Of a stretch of DNA of 64,000 nt, positions 9,300 to 19,540 are shown piece by piece; position 1 is the first letter of the stretch; each line of letters opens with the position of its first letter. Origin of the DNA: CAVZLD01 sp963776055 (lineage in GTDB: Bacteria; Planctomycetota; Planctomycetia; Pirellulales; Pirellulaceae). The stretch lies in contig CAVZLD010000011.1 of NCBI GenBank assembly GCA_963776055.1, forward strand, positions 372,001-436,000, given 5' to 3'. The translations under genes were made by a program, and so were the position numbers. A model generated the notes under the pieces. The model worked only from the letters and a program-made list of their open reading frames with translations. It ran no database searches and was not told the origin of the DNA.

Positions 9300-10206
9300 G
9301 TGGAGTGGCTCAACTACCATCACCTGCTGTACTTCTGGATGGTGGCGCGAGGGAAACATCTCGCGAGCCGCCCAGGCGTTGCATTTAGCCCAACCCACCC
9401 TGAGCAGCCAGATCAAGACCCTGGAAAAAGCGGTCGGCACCGACCTGTTCCTTCGCACCGGGCGGTCCATGGTACTGACGGAAACAGGGCAAACGGTGTA
9501 TCGGTACGCCGACGAGATTTTTTCCCTGGGGCGTGAGTTGACCGATGTTCTTCAGGGACGTCCCTCGGTAGATCGCTTGCGTCTTTCCGTGGGCGTGCCC
9601 GATGTCTTGCCCAAGCTCGTCGTCTATCGGTTACTCAAGCCAGCTCTTGCTTTGGATGAGCATGTGCAACTCATCTGCTATGAAGGAAAACTTAACGGAT
9701 TGCTGGGGGATCTGGCAATCCACCGGCTGGATCTCGTACTCGCAGATTCCCCGCTGAACCCGGACACGCATGTTCGCGCCTTCAATCATCTGCTGGGCGA
9801 ATGCGGAGTCACCGTATTTGGAACGACCGATCTGACGCGCAAATACAAGCGGACCTTTCCAAAGTCGCTCGCCCAGGCACCGATGCTGCTACCGACCCAG
9901 AACACGTCATTGCGGCGCACATTGGAACAGTGGTTCGACGAGTTGGATCTGCAACCGCGAGTGATGCATGAGTTTGAGGATAGCGCTGTGCTCAAAGTAT
10001 TCGGCCAGGCCGGTGAGGGACTTTTCGTTGCGCCGTCAGCGATCGAACGGGAAGTCTGCCGCCAGTACAGCGTGCAAGTCGTGGGGCGGATCCCAACGAT
10101 CAAGGAACGGTTCTACGCCATCTCGATTGAACGACGATTGAAGCACCCGGCCGTTGTCGCCATTTCGAATGCCGCTCGGAGTACCTTGTTTAGTGCAAAC
10201 GATTGA
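9300..10206 (+). CDS. nhaR: LysR-type regulator NhaR (frameshift near the N-terminus)
   Basis: NhaR activates sodium/proton antiporter genes in response to sodium in enterobacteria. The match runs the whole length: EWLNYHHLLYFWMVAR then GNISRAAQALHLAQPT (HTH), GECGVTVFGTTDLTRK, and FGQAGEGLFVAPSAIE near the end. The N-terminus lies in one frame from GTG 9300 and the rest in another; the break is at CGAGGGAAAC, about 9345-9352 (one extra G or two lost bases). Reading across it gives the expected ~300 residues. No antiporter gene is in the window, so the target is unknown. The upstream inverted repeat suggests autoregulation. Confidence 0.85.
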
Positions 10207-10514
10207 TGCACAAACGGGTGTTCGCTGGTTGGTCAGAGCGGCTCAACTGATGAACCAAGCTCCACCCATCGCAGCGCCCAGAAGTTCGTAGGGGCAGCGA
10301 AACGCAAGCCCACCCATTCTCGATTCCCATCACATTCGGAAAGGCAGCCCGCGGAGAAGCGCAGAAGTAGACATGGCCTGGAAGGCCATGAAATGGGACG
10401 GCCTGGAAGACCATCCCACTCCGGCAGGGCGACTCTCCTCGCCGGCGACCTCCATCACCGACGCTGGCAGGCGATACTCGGTGTTGGAAATCTCGTCGGA
10501 TGACTTGTCGTCGA
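10207..10514. other. Convergent intergenic region with hairpin repeats
   Basis: No gene is seen. It holds a decayed member of the GGGTGGGC hairpin family near 10291-10320 (GTAGGGGC ... GCAAGCCCACCC) and the two tandem hairpins listed separately. These could end transcription from both sides, since nhaR and the PEP-CTERM gene converge here. Confidence 0.5.
10372..10418. repeat. Tandem hairpins built on GGCCTGGAAGxCCAT
   Basis: CATGGCCT-GGA-AGGCCATG (10372-10390) is a perfect 8-bp hairpin. TGGGACGG (10394-10401) pairs with CCATCCCA (10411-10418) with one G-T pair. Both contain the same 15-base core GGCCTGGAAGxCCAT, so one arose as a copy of the other or both are copies of an interspersed element. 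Confidence 0.6.
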
Positions 10515-12336
10515 CTACCCGCGTCGACGTGGTACGATCAATAGCCCCGCGAGGATCAACAACTTCAACGTGGTTGGCTCCGGTACAGCATTCACTTCCT
10601 CACGCGGTCCCAATTCGTATCCGCCGTCCACAAACGCTCGGACGAAGTCGCCGCTGGTAAAGTCACCGTCGCCATCCCAGTCGCCTTCTCCCCAGGTGGA
10701 ATTCCCGTCGACGTCGTCCTCGTACTTCCCGATCACGAAAACGGACACAAAATCTGCCGACGAAAACAGGCCGTCCATATCAGCATCGCCGTACCAGGTC
10801 TTGCGAAGATCGATAACCCAAACGTCTCGGTCCGCATCCGTTACAAAACCGTCGCTGTTCAAGTCGAATTTCAGATCGTCACCGCCCACGGCAGCGGTCA
10901 ACAGATCGATATCGATTGCATCCAGCAGGCCATCTGCATTGAAGTCGCCGGGAAGCAGATTCCCTTCCCCGATCACGCGAATGTGATCGATCCCCACCCG
11001 CTCATTCGGCCGCATCCGTGAAGACATCGATTCGCAGATTCAGTGCCGTGGCCGAGGGAAGATCGAAGGTCAATGTTTGGAATTCCGTGTACAGAATCGT
11101 GCCGTCCTCGGCAGCCAGGAATCCGTAGAAATCGCTGTCGAGTTCATCCACCGCCAGGAACTCGGTCAAGACATCAAACTCTCCGTCGAGGTTATCATCC
11201 GTCAGCACCCGGATGTAGTCAAAGTTATCCGGGTTATCGACCGGATTCTCGTAGGGCCCGCCGATCAGATCCAAATCACCCATGGCCGCCAGATCCAAGA
11301 CCAATTGCGGGTTGTCGACGGCGGTCGTGTTGATCGGCGTGATCGTCTGCCAGCCCCGAGGTTGTCCCGCTTCGGGCGCATTATTCCACGTGCAGTGTCC
11401 ACCACGCAGGTAGCCGTCCCCCTCGAAATTCAGAAAATCCCCGGGAACATCGACTTCAACGCCGGGCAACGTGGCCACGATCTTCGCATCCGGCGCGATG
11501 CTGCCGCGAGTGACGCGCGTCAGTCGCTGCCTGGCCGCGGCGTCATCGACGACCTGCACGATTCCCTGTGAAAAGCCGGCCGCCAAGGGATGCGAGGCGT
11601 CGACAATCTGCAACTCATACGTTCCGTTGGTATTCTCGCCGCGTTCACTTCCGAATCCCAGTGGATTGGCAGCGTGAAAGAAACCGGACACCAAGGGAAT
11701 GTCCGTTTCCTTGAAGCCCGGGTCCATCCCGCCGACGGCCGAACCGTCATCATGGGAAGCCATGAAAATCAGGTCATCCGCATCGTCCGGCGGGATGTTC
11801 GGATTCGTGACGATGACTTCGTGGCCCTGATCACGAAGTCGCTCCACCAGCGTCACATCCAGGTTATTGATTTCCTCGGGTGAATCATCGTCAATCACGA
11901 AATTGATCGATAGAGGCGTAGTGCCGTCCGTTTCGGTCGCCCATTGGATCGCGGCGTCGAACAGCGCAAATCCCTCCTCCGTCAGATCGACGCCGAACGT
12001 CTGATCTCCCAAATCATTATCTGCAAAGAACGTCGCTCGTCGCGCGGGAACTGGTGATCCATCAAGATACTGATCGCCGGGCTCCAGGTAGACGATCACA
12101 TTCTCACCCGGAAGCTGATTGGGCACCGTCGTCCACAAATTATTCGGCTGCGTGATTTCGTAGTATTCTCGCAGCAGCTCATAACGAGTCCCGCTGCCAG
12201 GGGTATTAAAATCTTCGACAAACAACGTTGTCTGAGCACTGGTCACGCTCACCAGCAACAGGAGCAAAGCACACCAGCTGGCAGCAGCTACCCTTCTGTG
12301 AAGCGACCGCTTCACGACGTGGAATTTGCTATTCAC
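10515..12336 (-). CDS. PEP-CTERM protein with dockerin/EF-hand-like repeats (frameshifted)
   Basis: A secreted surface protein of ~606 residues. After a signal peptide (ASWCALLLLLVSVTSAQ) comes an unassigned region whose part LVERLRDQGHEVIV has Rossmann/ThuA-like character. Next are calcium-loop segments GDFNADGLLDAIDIDLLT, FDLNSDGFVTDADRDVW and GDADMDGLFSSADFVSVF, then VPEPTTLKLLILAGLLI plus RRR, a PEP-CTERM sorting signal cut by an exosortase. One frame ends at DVFTDAAE-stop (~11002) while the next frame carries PNERVGIDHIRV onward; the break is at ~11008-11015 (GCGGCCG). GTG 12336, preceded by AGAGAGG, is the preferred start; ATG 12354 lacks a ribosome site. No exosortase gene is here. Confidence 0.8.
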
Positions 12337-12738
12337 GGATGACCTCTCTCTCATGGTGACAAGCTTCTGTCGGAAACTGTCGGAACAAAGCCCTTGACCG
12401 GCATCTGCTGCACGGCAACAAGACGTCGACACGAATGGCCGATGGCTGCTGGCCAGCTTATCGTGCTCCGATCCCGATTTCAAGCGAAGACATTTCAAAT
12501 CCACCGATGCGAAGACGCGGTTTCGCGGATCCACACCGCAAGGCTCATGATGAATCGTTCGCGGTGCTTGGAAGGTTACCCCGATGCCCACACATGAATC
12601 TTCGATACCGGTACGAGGCTCCTGCGGAGCCATCCCCCGCGTCGCACTCTGTTGTTGATAGTTGACACTGCCCGCTCCAGCGACTACACCCTTTCGTATC
12701 CAGATCGTGAACCCTTTTTTGACCGAAAGGGTGGTCGC
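12337..12738. other. Divergent intergenic region
   Basis: About 400 bp between two divergent starts. No gene is recognised. A TTGACA box at 12662-12667 could serve the DUF1593-type gene, but its -10 (TACACC at 17 bp) is poor. The inverted repeat at 12687-12733 is listed separately. Confidence 0.4.
12687..12733 (+). promoter_or_regulatory. Inverted repeat overlapping the ribosome site of the DUF1593-type gene
   Basis: CACCCTTTCG (12687-12696) and CGAAAGGGTG (12724-12733) are perfect 10-base complements with a 27-base loop. The right arm contains the AAAGGG just before ATG 12739, so a folded leader would hide the ribosome site. If transcription starts near 12697 the left arm would not be transcribed and the repeat could instead be an operator. 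Confidence 0.45.
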
Positions 12739-13599
12739 ATGCGTTGTATCGTTGGTCGCATCCTATCCGTGGCGTTGGCGTTCGGCGTGCCTTTCTCTGT
12801 TCAGGCCCAGGCTGCTCGAACACTGCGAGCAGACGAAACGCAACGGCCTCGTTTGATCATTCTGGCCGATATGGGAAACGAGCCGGACGAAGAACAGCAG
12901 ATGACTCATATGTTGGTGAACTGCAATGAGTTCGAACTGGAGGGACTGCTGGCGGTCACCGGCAAGTTTTTGAATGAGACGGCCAAAACATCTTTCAAGC
13001 AAGTCGTGCATCCTGAGCTCTTTCACAAGTTGATTGACGGATACGCACAAGTGGAGGCCAATCTACGACTGCATGCCGACAACTGGCCTTCCGCCGATTT
13101 CCTCCATTCGATCGTGCACGCCGGTCAGCAAAGGTACGGCCTGGCCGATGTCGGCGAAGGAAAATCGACCGACGGCTCGCGTCTGATATTGTGCGCGATC
13201 GATGGAGATCACTCGGACCGCATCCTGATCCGGCGAGTGTGCGGAAGGACCGACGTAACACTCGACGCCTCGGCATCGTCCGATCCGGATGGTGACGCGC
13301 TGTCGTATTCCTGGTATTTTTACCCGGAGGCCGGTCGCTATCGGAACGATCTGCCGCCAATCGAAGGCCAGCATACCAGCTGCTGCTCCTTTCATCTGCC
13401 GGATGACTCCGGGGGTAAGCAGCCTTACTTGGTACTGGAGTTGCACGACCACAATGACATTGTCTCGCTGACAGACTACCGCCGCGTTATCTTCGAAGTG
13501 CAACCATGGATAGCGCCGTCGTCATTGATCCCACAGTCCAGAAGACATTCGCACAAAACCGTACGTGCCCCACGAAATCCTGATGTTCCCAACGCTTGA
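12739..13599 (+). CDS. DUF1593 (nucleoside-hydrolase-like) protein, internally shortened
   Basis: The N-terminus has a signal peptide then RPRLIILADMGNEPDEEQQ and FELEGLLAVTGKFL, the start of the DUF1593/Sde0182 nucleoside-hydrolase-like fold. The C-terminus has LDASASSDPDGDALSYSWYF and YRRVIFEVQP, the family's C-terminal beta domain. From memory full members are ~450-480 residues; this is 286, and the middle of the catalytic domain (roughly 150-200 residues) is missing between DGSRLIL and GRTDVTL, in frame. It is probably inactive, or two ends joined by deletion or assembly collapse. A start at 12739 has AAAGGG upstream. It precedes a glycoside hydrolase by 16 bp. Confidence 0.75.
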   Translation: MRCIVGRILSVALAFGVPFSVQAQAARTLRADETQRPRLIILADMGNEPDEEQQMTHMLVNCNEFELEGLLAVTGKFLNETAKTSFKQVVHPELFHKLIDGYAQVEANLRLHADNWPSADFLHSIVHAGQQRYGLADVGEGKSTDGSRLILCAIDGDHSDRILIRRVCGRTDVTLDASASSDPDGDALSYSWYFYPEAGRYRNDLPPIEGQHTSCCSFHLPDDSGGKQPYLVLELHDHNDIVSLTDYRRVIFEVQPWIAPSSLIPQSRRHSHKTVRAPRNPDVPNA

Positions 13600-13615
13600 C
13601 ACAGGGAGTCCCCAC

Positions 13616-15874
13616 TTGAACACGATTCGCTACTTGGCTTGCTCGATCACGATCTTGTGTCTCGGCTTGAACAGCTGTCCTGCAGACGTTCACGTGCAAC
13701 CGCAGGACAACAGTCCGCAGGCGGAATTTGCAGCCAGCGAGCTTCGCGCGGCGATCCAGCGCGGCAGCGTCGAAGGGGACTGGCAGATTGTGCTGCAGCT
13801 CGTGCCCAGCGACCAGCAGCAGAATCTCCATCGCGAGGGCTTCTGCATCGCAACACAAGAGGTCGATGGCGGTCGGCAAATACAGATCCGGGCCGTCGAT
13901 CCGGCCGGGCTGCTTTACGGTGGCCTGGAAGTGGCCGAAATCATTCGTGCTCACGGAATCAACCACGTCACAGCGGAAACACATAACCCGCACATGCCAA
14001 TGCGAGGAACGAAATTCAACATTCCCTTGGACGTTCGCACGCCAAGTTACACGGATGTCTGCGACTCGGCACAGATGAACATCCCAGAGATGTGGAGTTT
14101 CGACTTCTGGCAGGAATACATCGACACTCTGGCCCGCTATCGCTACAACTTCGTGTCCCTCTGGAGCCTTCATCCCTTCCCATCTCTCGTCCGTGTTCCG
14201 GAGTATCCGAATATCGCTCTTGATGACGTCTGGCGTTCGCAGGCGAAATGGGATGAATACTATTCCCTCAACGGGAAAGGCTTCGTCAGCGATACCATTC
14301 TGCAAGATGTCGAAGTCGTCAAGAAGATGACGATCGAAGAGAAGATTGCATTCTGGCGGAAAGTGATGGCTTACGGGAAGTCACGGAATGTCGACTTCTA
14401 CATTGTCACATGGAACATCTTCACCGACGGAACCGCGGGCCAATATGGCATCACGGACGACTACCGGAATCCAACGACCGTCGACTACTTCCGCAAGAGT
14501 GTGGCCCAGTGTTTTCGCACTTACCCCGACCTCGCCGGCGTGGGCTTGACCACGGGCGAGAACATGCCGAACGTCGGTTTCCAGGAAAAGGAAGACTGGG
14601 CGATGGCAACCTACGGCCAGGGCGTGATGGATGCCGCCCGGGAGCAGCCCGATCGCAAGATCACGTTCATCCATCGTCAGCACATGGCCAAAGCGAGCGA
14701 GATCTCGCGCACGTTTCAGCCACTGATTGATCAAGCAAACGTCGATTTCATTTTCAGCTTCAAGTACGCCAAGGCACACGTTTACAGCGCCACCACGCAA
14801 CCGTATCACCATGACTTCGTCAAGGATCTTGGGAATCTGAAAACCATTTGGACGTTGCGCAATGACGATGTCTACTATTTCCGCTGGGGTGCTCCGCGCT
14901 TCGTCCGCGAGTTCATCAAGAACATTCCGCACGATGTATCGCAGGGGTACTATTTCGGCTCGGATCAATGGATCTGGGGTCGCGAGTTTCTCGATCGCAA
15001 CACGCACCCACCGCGGAAACTGGAAATTGACAAACACTGGTACCAATGGATGCTGTGGGGCCGCTTTGGCTATGATCCGGATCTCGAGCAAAGTCGGTTG
15101 GTCGGCATTCTGGCCGATCGCTTCTCCCTTCCCGTTCAGGACGCGGAAATTCTTCTTAACGCGTGGCAGAATGCCTCCATGATCTACCCAATCACCACCG
15201 GCTTCCATTGGGGATCGCTCGATTTTCAGTGGTACATCGAAGGCTGCGAGAGCAATCCGAATTACGCGCGAACAGAAACCGGCTTTCACGACGTGAACCG
15301 TTTCATTACGCTTCCACCTCACGCCAACAGCAACTGCCTGTCGATTCCGGAGTACGTCAAGTTGCGCCAGCAGCCCGAGCCATCCGGACGGCGCACACCT
15401 TTCCAGGTGGCCGACCGTCTCGACGAGCATGCCGGTCGGGCGGTCGGTCCGCTGTATCAAATCGAACCGACCACGAAAGAGTTCGAGCGCACGGTCACAG
15501 ATATCCGGATCGTCGCTCACCTGGGCCACTATTTCGCCGACAAGATTCGCGGCGCCACGCATCTGGCCGTTTTTCGTGCGACTTCTGACCCCGACTCGCA
15601 GTCGCAAGCGATCCACCGGCTCGTCGATGCGGCACGGCACTGGTATGACTATGCCGGCCTGGCCCTGCAACACCACAAGCATCCCGTCTGGCTCAACCGT
15701 GTTGGCTTTGTCGACTGGCGACGCAATTACGAACAGGTCCTGGAAGATGTCCGCATTGCAGGTGGGAACCCGGCCGAGTTCGGACTACCGGTATCGGTCG
15801 ACCTGCCGGCGGAACCGATCGCGCGACCGTATCGCACAAGTCTTCCGGAAATCGCGGAGGGGAGGGTGGAATAG
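13616..15874 (+). CDS. Secreted glycoside hydrolase, alpha-glucuronidase/GH20-type architecture
   Basis: About 752 residues with a signal peptide (YLACSITILCLGLNSCPA). Residues ~20-110 look like the small N-terminal domain shared by GH20 and GH67 enzymes (AEFAASELRAAI ... LLYGGLEVAEII). A TIM-barrel-like body follows, rich in Trp and acidic residues (MRGTKFNIPLDVRTPSY, NFVSLWSLHPFP, GVGLTTGENM). The exact family and catalytic pair cannot be fixed by eye. TTG 13616 is preferred because GGGAG lies 7 bases upstream and translation then begins at the signal peptide; ATG 13583 is the alternative. It is followed by a sulfatase 64 bp downstream, which suggests joint action on an acidic or sulfated glycan. 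Confidence 0.7.
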   Translation: MNTIRYLACSITILCLGLNSCPADVHVQPQDNSPQAEFAASELRAAIQRGSVEGDWQIVLQLVPSDQQQNLHREGFCIATQEVDGGRQIQIRAVDPAGLLYGGLEVAEIIRAHGINHVTAETHNPHMPMRGTKFNIPLDVRTPSYTDVCDSAQMNIPEMWSFDFWQEYIDTLARYRYNFVSLWSLHPFPSLVRVPEYPNIALDDVWRSQAKWDEYYSLNGKGFVSDTILQDVEVVKKMTIEEKIAFWRKVMAYGKSRNVDFYIVTWNIFTDGTAGQYGITDDYRNPTTVDYFRKSVAQCFRTYPDLAGVGLTTGENMPNVGFQEKEDWAMATYGQGVMDAAREQPDRKITFIHRQHMAKASEISRTFQPLIDQANVDFIFSFKYAKAHVYSATTQPYHHDFVKDLGNLKTIWTLRNDDVYYFRWGAPRFVREFIKNIPHDVSQGYYFGSDQWIWGREFLDRNTHPPRKLEIDKHWYQWMLWGRFGYDPDLEQSRLVGILADRFSLPVQDAEILLNAWQNASMIYPITTGFHWGSLDFQWYIEGCESNPNYARTETGFHDVNRFITLPPHANSNCLSIPEYVKLRQQPEPSGRRTPFQVADRLDEHAGRAVGPLYQIEPTTKEFERTVTDIRIVAHLGHYFADKIRGATHLAVFRATSDPDSQSQAIHRLVDAARHWYDYAGLALQHHKHPVWLNRVGFVDWRRNYEQVLEDVRIAGGNPAEFGLPVSVDLPAEPIARPYRTSLPEIAEGRVE

Positions 15875-15938
15875 CGCGGTCCCGCCACCACGCGATCTGC
15901 TTGTCGATTGGATCTTTCTGTGAAAAGGACTTAGGAAG

Positions 15939-17446
15939 ATGGCGCGCCATGCCTCGATCGCCTGGGGGTTTCTAGCTTGCGTGATCACCCTGGCCAGCCA
16001 CGCCGTGACATTCGCGGCCGGATCACCCAACGTACTGTTGATCCTGGTTGACGATCTGAAACCGGCACTCGGATGCTACGGTGACGCGTTGGCAAAGACT
16101 CCGTGCATCGATGCATTGGCAGAACGAGGAATGCGGTTTGACTTGGCCTATTGCAATCAAGCGGTCTGCGCCCCATCACGATTCACACTGATGCTGGGAG
16201 CCCATTCGACGTCGACCGGACTGTATCACCTGGGCAGTCAACTGCGCGAGCTCATTCCCGAAGCCGTCACGATGCCGCAGCATTTTGCGAAGCATGGTTA
16301 CCAGACGGAATCTCTCGGAAAGGTGTTTCACATCGGACATGGAAACCAGGGCGACCCGGCATCGTTTCTTCGTCCGCATTTTCACGAAAAGGTGATTGAG
16401 TACGTGGACCCCAAGAGCACCGAGGGGGGAAAGCTGACGCGCGAGGAGGCGTATTTTACCAACCAGAAGCTGGGCCAAATCGGGGCACTGCCGCGCGGGG
16501 CGGCGTTCGAGTCACCCGACGTGCCCGACGAAGCTTATGCCGACGGTCGCGTGGCCGCGGAAGCGGTGTCCCGGCTGCAAGCTGCGAAGAGCCGCCGCGA
16601 ACAGGACGGTTTCCCCTTCCTGATCGCCGTGGGGTTTCGCGCCCGCACCTCCCCTTCAGCGCACCCAAGAAGTATTGGGATCTCCACGACCCAGACAAGT
16701 TGCCGATGCCCGAGTTCGAGGAACTGCCCGCGGGTGCACCGACTGTGGCGGGAAAACGAGGTGGCGAAATCACGAACTATCGACCGGTTCCGGAACGAGG
16801 CCCAATCGAGGATCCGCTAAAACGACGCCTGATTCATGGATACTATGCCAGTACGAGCTTTGTCGATGCGCAGATCGGAAAAGTGATCGACGAGTTGGAT
16901 CGACTGCAGCTATCGGAATCCACGATCATCGTGCTTTGGGGCGATCACGGTTTTCACCTGGGTGACCTTGGCATCTGGACAAAACACACCAACTACGAGC
17001 AGGCCAACCGCATTCCGATTCTGTTTGTCGCTCCCGGCGTCACACAACCCGGTACGACAACCCGGCAGTTGACCGAGACGGTTGACATTTTTCCCACGCT
17101 GACCGAGTTGGCGGGGTTACCAGCACCATCCGGCCCGCCGTCGATCGACGGCGTGAGCATGGTTCCCGTGCTCAAGGATCCCCGCGTGCGCGTCCGCGAC
17201 CATGCTTACCATGCCTATCCGCGGCGAAAGCTTGGTCGCGCTATCCGCACGGAACGCTATCGCCTGGTGGAATGGAAAAACAGGGGACCATCCAACGACG
17301 AAGCCGAGTACGAACTCTATGACTACGAAACAGACCCGTTGGAAACCAAGAACCTGGCGGATGAGCATCCGGAAATGGTCGCGACGCTGAAAGCCATCTT
17401 GGCTCGCTATCCGCCGCCGGTGCCTCAACCGCGTGGCAATCGGTGA
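15939..17446 (+). CDS. Secreted sulfatase, iduronate-2-sulfatase-like (frameshifted)
   Basis: Type I sulfatases cleave sulfate esters using formylglycine made from Cys/Ser in C-x-P/A-x-R. Here CAPSR carries the Cys at residue 77, after the metal-binding NVLLILVDDLKP. The second half has VLWGDHGFHLGDLGIWTKH. A signal peptide (GFLACVITLASHAVTFAA) is present. The first frame runs to VGFRART and the other frame takes over with RPHLPFSAPKKYWDL; one base is missing at ~16635-16642 (TTTCGCGCCC). Read across, it is ~502 residues, normal length. AGGAAG precedes ATG 15939. Overall similarity is to the iduronate-2-sulfatase group; the true substrate is unknown. Confidence 0.88.
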
Positions 17447-17464
17447 GCGTCATTCGACACCGTA

Positions 17465-17524
17465 GCGACGAAGCGGCTTGTCGCTCCAGACCTGGCAGGC
17501 GTGCCGTGACTCCTCTGTCACGGC
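17465..17524. terminator. Two hairpins between convergent sulfatase genes
   Basis: GCGAC/GTCGC (17465-17484) and the stronger perfect 8-bp stem GCCGTGAC-TCCTCT-GTCACGGC (17503-17524) lie in the 123-bp gap between two convergent genes, as for a bidirectional terminator. Neither is followed by a clear T run. Confidence 0.45.
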
Positions 17525-17569
17525 CGATGTATCATCTTCGATGCGTTCGCCTTCGTTTCCAAGCAGGTT

Positions 17570-19484
17570 CTATCGCGCGGGTTTCTTCGGGGGGTAGGGC
17601 TCGCCTGCGATATAGTTCAGCCGATCGGCAATGTCGGCCCCCGAGGCAATCGGATGGAAGTCCGCTCGAGTTACCGGATACCGATCCCCGAAGAAGTCGC
17701 GAAACCAGACCACCGAGTTCAGCGCCTCGGTTGCGACTACCGGATTGGGCGTTGTATTCACAATCTCGACAAGGACCGGCTGTGGATTGATCGCTCCGAG
17801 CAAGCCGAGAAACTCCGCCGCACGGATTCGCACGGTGGATGCCTCATCTCGCAGCAACGGCTTCGCCTCCTCGGCAAGGCTTCGCGCGTGGTCACCAAAG
17901 GCCGCACAGACCATCGCTGCCCAGTAGCGAACGATGGCGTCTTCTGAGCGAAGCGCGTTTCGGAGTGACGCTTCTGCCTCGGGAAAGGGAATCAGTGCCA
18001 GGTCAGCGATGTCGACAAGAGCGGCGATCTCCGCCCGATGCTGTTGTCCAAAGGCGACCGGGGCATCCATCGCCTGTTCAAGCAAGTAGCTCTCGGGATA
18101 AAAGCTCAGGTCGGGCCACTGCTTCAGCTTGGACTGCAGTTGGCGTCGAAGATCGATCAGAACGTCAGCGTAAGCCGGGTCATCGGCCAGATTATGAACC
18201 TGGTGCGGATCCGCGTCGCAGTCGTATAGCGATTCGACACTTTTCGGTTCAAAGAACTGTTTCTGCGTGCCGCTCAGTTCATCGGCCTGGAACAGCTCGC
18301 GCCATTCGGCATAGGCAAGATTCTTGTAGCGGTAGTTATTATTGAGGCCATCCGGCAGATACGGCTGATAGCTGCGAATGTATTGAAACTTGCCTTTACG
18401 AATCGATCGGACGAAATCGTACTTCTCATCAAAGCGATCGGCATAACCAAACGATTCATCCCGCGCGTTGACCTGGCTCGTCGTCACGCCCCCACCCAGA
18501 AATGCTCGGCCATCCACCTGCTGCGGCGCGTCGAGGCCGGCCAATCGCAACACGGTCGGTCCGAAGTCGACAAAACTGACAAACCCTTGGATTCGTGCCC
18601 CGTATTCACCATCCACAAGATGCGCGAAGTTCTGAGGAATCCGAATCACTAACGGCACGTGCAGTCCACAGTCATACAGGTATCCTTTGCTGCGCGGAAG
18701 CACACCCCCGTGGTCACCGAAGTAGAATACGAACGTGTCTTCCAGCAACCCGTCTTCGTCGAGTTTCGCAACTGTGTCGCCCCACGATGGCGTCGATCGC
18801 CGTCATGCGGTCCAGATACCGAGCGTGCGTGTACCGAAACATCGGGGTATCCGGGTGATAGTCGGCCAATTGCACCGAGGCGGGATCTGTCGACGTCTTT
18901 TCCTTGGCCAATCGGTTCTGCTGGAAATGCAGCGAGCTTTCGTGCGACTGCGCATGAGACTCCATGTGGAAGAACGGCTGCTGGGCATCCGGCCGGTCGC
19001 GCCACGAAGCGGTCCGGGACGATTCGTCCCACACGCCACTGCCTTCGACCGCGTTGTAGTCCTTCTTGCTGTTGTTCGTGGTGTAGTATCCTGCCTCACG
19101 CAAATAGGCGGGGAACATCCGCAAACCTTGCGGCATGGGAGCGAGCCGATACCGTCGATGATACTGCGTACCAATTCGCGGACCGTAGCAAGCGGTGGCC
19201 AGCGTTGTTCGAGCCACAGAGCAGACAGGAGCGTTGGAGAAAGCGTGATCATACGTCAGGCCATGCGCGGCAAGTCGTTCGATATTCGGTGCGGCTGCAC
19301 CACCGGCGAAGAAGTGTCGCAAATAATGGATCGAATTGTCCTCGGATACGATCCAAACGACGTTCGGCCGATCGGCCGCCTGCGCGAGACTGGCAATCGA
19401 CCATGTGACAATGAGCAACGCTTGCGCCACCATGAGGATCCAGGCAGCGGGAAGGCGGGTCAGCAGGGTAATGTCAGTGGGCAT
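17570..19484 (-). CDS. Secreted sulfatase with C-terminal HEAT-like extension (frameshifted)
   Basis: After a hydrophobic leader (AAWILMVAQALLIVTWSIASLAQA) comes DRPNVVWIVSEDNS, then PVCSVARTTL with the presumed formylglycine Cys at residue 88. The site reads C-S-V-A-R, with Val where Pro or Ala is canonical. FYFGDHGGVLPRSKGYLYD is the second conserved block. The last ~120 residues (AIVRYWAAMVCAAFG, STVRIRAAEFLGLLG) look like HEAT repeats. The break is a CCCC run at 18780-18783: removing one base joins MTAIDAIVG to DTVAKLDEDGLLED in one frame. It lies 56 bp behind the GH97 gene on the same strand, so probably one unit. A role in sulfated glycan breakdown is inferred. Confidence 0.85.
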
Positions 19485-19540
19485 TTGAGAGTCTGTCTCC
19501 GGGGAAGATCAGGTTTTCGTGCTACGTTGCGGTCGATCCG

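Noticed and set aside
14381..15682. 433-codon open frame on the - strand
   Set aside because: Opposite the glycoside hydrolase at 13616-15874, whose frame has clear domain motifs; no start signal.
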